A stretch of 64,000 bases of DNA from Candidatus Thorarchaeota archaeon. GTDB lineage: Archaea; Asgardarchaeota; Thorarchaeia; Thorarchaeales; Thorarchaeaceae. The notes under the pieces were generated by a model that did no database searches, was not told the origin of the DNA, and saw only the letters and a program-made list of their open reading frames with translations. The position numbers were made by a program, and so were the translations under genes. The stretch covers positions 90,040-154,039 of the forward strand of contig RDOF01000003.1 of assembly GCA_011365025.1 (NCBI GenBank), in the 5' to 3' direction. This document shows positions 63,334-64,000 of the stretch, piece after piece; the stretch's first letter is position 1; the number at the start of each line of letters is the position of its first letter.

Positions 63334-64000
63334 ATGAGTTCAAGATTATCCAAAATGGCGGCAATTGCTATAGCTATCATTGTCATAGGCGGTGCGAGTG
63401 CATTTGTCTTTCTCCAAATGTATGGTGGAACGACAACCACAACAACCAGTACTACAACGACTACGACTACAACGACTACGACTACAACGACTACGACTAC
63501 AACGACTACGACTACAACAACTACGACAACTACTACCACAACACGAGTCAATCCGTTCCATGTTGCCATTGTCTTCGCGACGGGCGGCCTTGGTGACAAG
63601 TCCTTCAATGATGGAGTTTTTCAAGGAGCGAATGCCGCAAAGAGCGATTTTGGATGGGACTTCACATTCGTGGAACCTTCAACAATTAGCGAGTATGAGG
63701 GTTTCTTGCGATCATACGCGGCACACACAGGATATCCTGAGCCATATGAGCTGATAATCTCTATTGGAATTGACCAAGCCACGGCATTGATGACGGTTGC
63801 AGAAGACTATCCCGCGCAGCAATTCGCCATTGTTGACATGTACATTGATCCAGTCACTTATCCGAATGTTGCCTCATTGCTCTTTGCAGAGCATGAAGGG
63901 TCTGCACTAGTTGGTGCGATTGCAGGACTTATGACCCTGGCTGACGAGATCGGCTTCATTGGGGGTATGGATATTCCACTAATCAACAGGTATGCTGGAG
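63334..64000 (+). CDS. BMP-family (PnrA-like) substrate-binding protein, N-terminal part
   Basis: A frame with no stop to the window edge. The ATG at 63334 encodes MSSRLSKMAAIAIAIIVIGG, a signal anchor, followed by a Thr-only linker of about 35 residues from a 15-bp repeat. Then the BMP domain starts: HVAIVFATGGLGDKSFNDG, SEYEGFLRSYAAH, IISIGIDQATALMTVAEDYP and SLLFAEHEGSALVGAIAG. These proteins bind nucleosides or related compounds for an ABC importer. Other importer genes would lie beyond the window. Confidence 0.88.
   Translation, partial: MSSRLSKMAAIAIAIIVIGGASAFVFLQMYGGTTTTTTSTTTTTTTTTTTTTTTTTTTTTTTTTTTTTTTRVNPFHVAIVFATGGLGDKSFNDGVFQGANAAKSDFGWDFTFVEPSTISEYEGFLRSYAAHTGYPEPYELIISIGIDQATALMTVAEDYPAQQFAIVDMYIDPVTYPNVASLLFAEHEGSALVGAIAGLMTLADEIGFIGGMDIPLINRYAG
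63451..63525 (+). repeat. 15-bp tandem repeat coding a Thr linker
   Basis: Five units of ACTACAACGACTACG (last unit with one change), in frame, each adding five Thr residues between the signal anchor and the BMP domain. It could vary in length by replication slippage without breaking the frame. Confidence 0.75.

Overview
This window reads as an archaeal chromosome segment, probably from an Asgard archaeon of the Thorarchaeia type. That placement is inferred from family content, not from a marker gene. The archaeal signs are a 68-residue histone-fold protein, TATA-type promoters (some leaderless), Lrp/ArsR-type regulators, TTG/GTG starts with GGAG/GAGGTG ribosome sites, and surface proteins with Thr-rich linkers and C-terminal anchors. 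The Asgard-leaning signs are a DPM2-like membrane protein and a 1758-residue Ig-repeat surface protein with a longin/roadblock-like cytoplasmic domain. No rRNA, tRNA, CRISPR array, transposase or phage module was seen. Gene density is high, with short, often divergent or convergent units.

Layout. 0-8.4 kb: C-terminal part of a phosphohexomutase, an acyltransferase-3 membrane enzyme, the DPM2-like protein, small membrane proteins, a permease encoded as two paralogous halves, and an EtfB / ferredoxin-EtfA operon. 8.4-14.4 kb: histone, a wHTH regulator with an operator and a co-translated partner, and a heterodimeric ABC exporter. 14.4-26.7 kb: flavodoxin, endonuclease III-like glycosylase, cation/proton antiporter, a membrane-anchored wHTH regulator beside a surface-protein gene, sugar isomerase-like and histidine-phosphatase-like proteins, nitroreductase, an isoprenylcysteine-methyltransferase-like protein and MscL. 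26.7-38 kb: the giant surface protein, an AlkZ/HTH_42 protein, TrmO, a double Lrp regulator, a GT-C glycosyltransferase and an aldo/keto reductase. 38-50.3 kb: two metallo-beta-lactamase-fold proteins, small zinc-ribbon proteins, a thioesterase, MsrB, a DUF362 protein, a secreted caspase-like protease, a thyX remnant, an alkyltransferase, a second nitroreductase, a MutY-like glycosylase and two methyltransferases. 50.3-64 kb: secreted beta-sandwich protein, GNAT, DJ-1/PfpI, an amber-interrupted M23-like protein, a third methyltransferase, a second ICMT-like protein, a wHTH fusion, YjbQ, a ribbon-helix-helix regulator, a TPR protein, and the start of a BMP-family binding protein that runs off the edge.

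How the genes work together. Four base-repair or alkylation-repair proteins (Nth-like, AlkZ-like, MGMT-like, MutY-like) lie in one 33-kb stretch. Surface proteins, a caspase-like protease, an M23-like protein and a BMP binding protein suggest an active cell envelope. The phosphohexomutase, DPM2-like protein and GT-C enzyme could belong to one polyprenyl-phosphate-sugar glycosylation route, but this is inference because they are not in one operon. The most unusual signals are non-coding. Two secreted-protein genes 6.5 kb apart share a 21-nt promoter element followed by a stem with a compensatory base change. TGTAAT/ATTACA half-sites recur at three promoters, one of them in front of the ribbon-helix-helix gene. 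A perfect palindrome sits at the start site of the wHTH operon.
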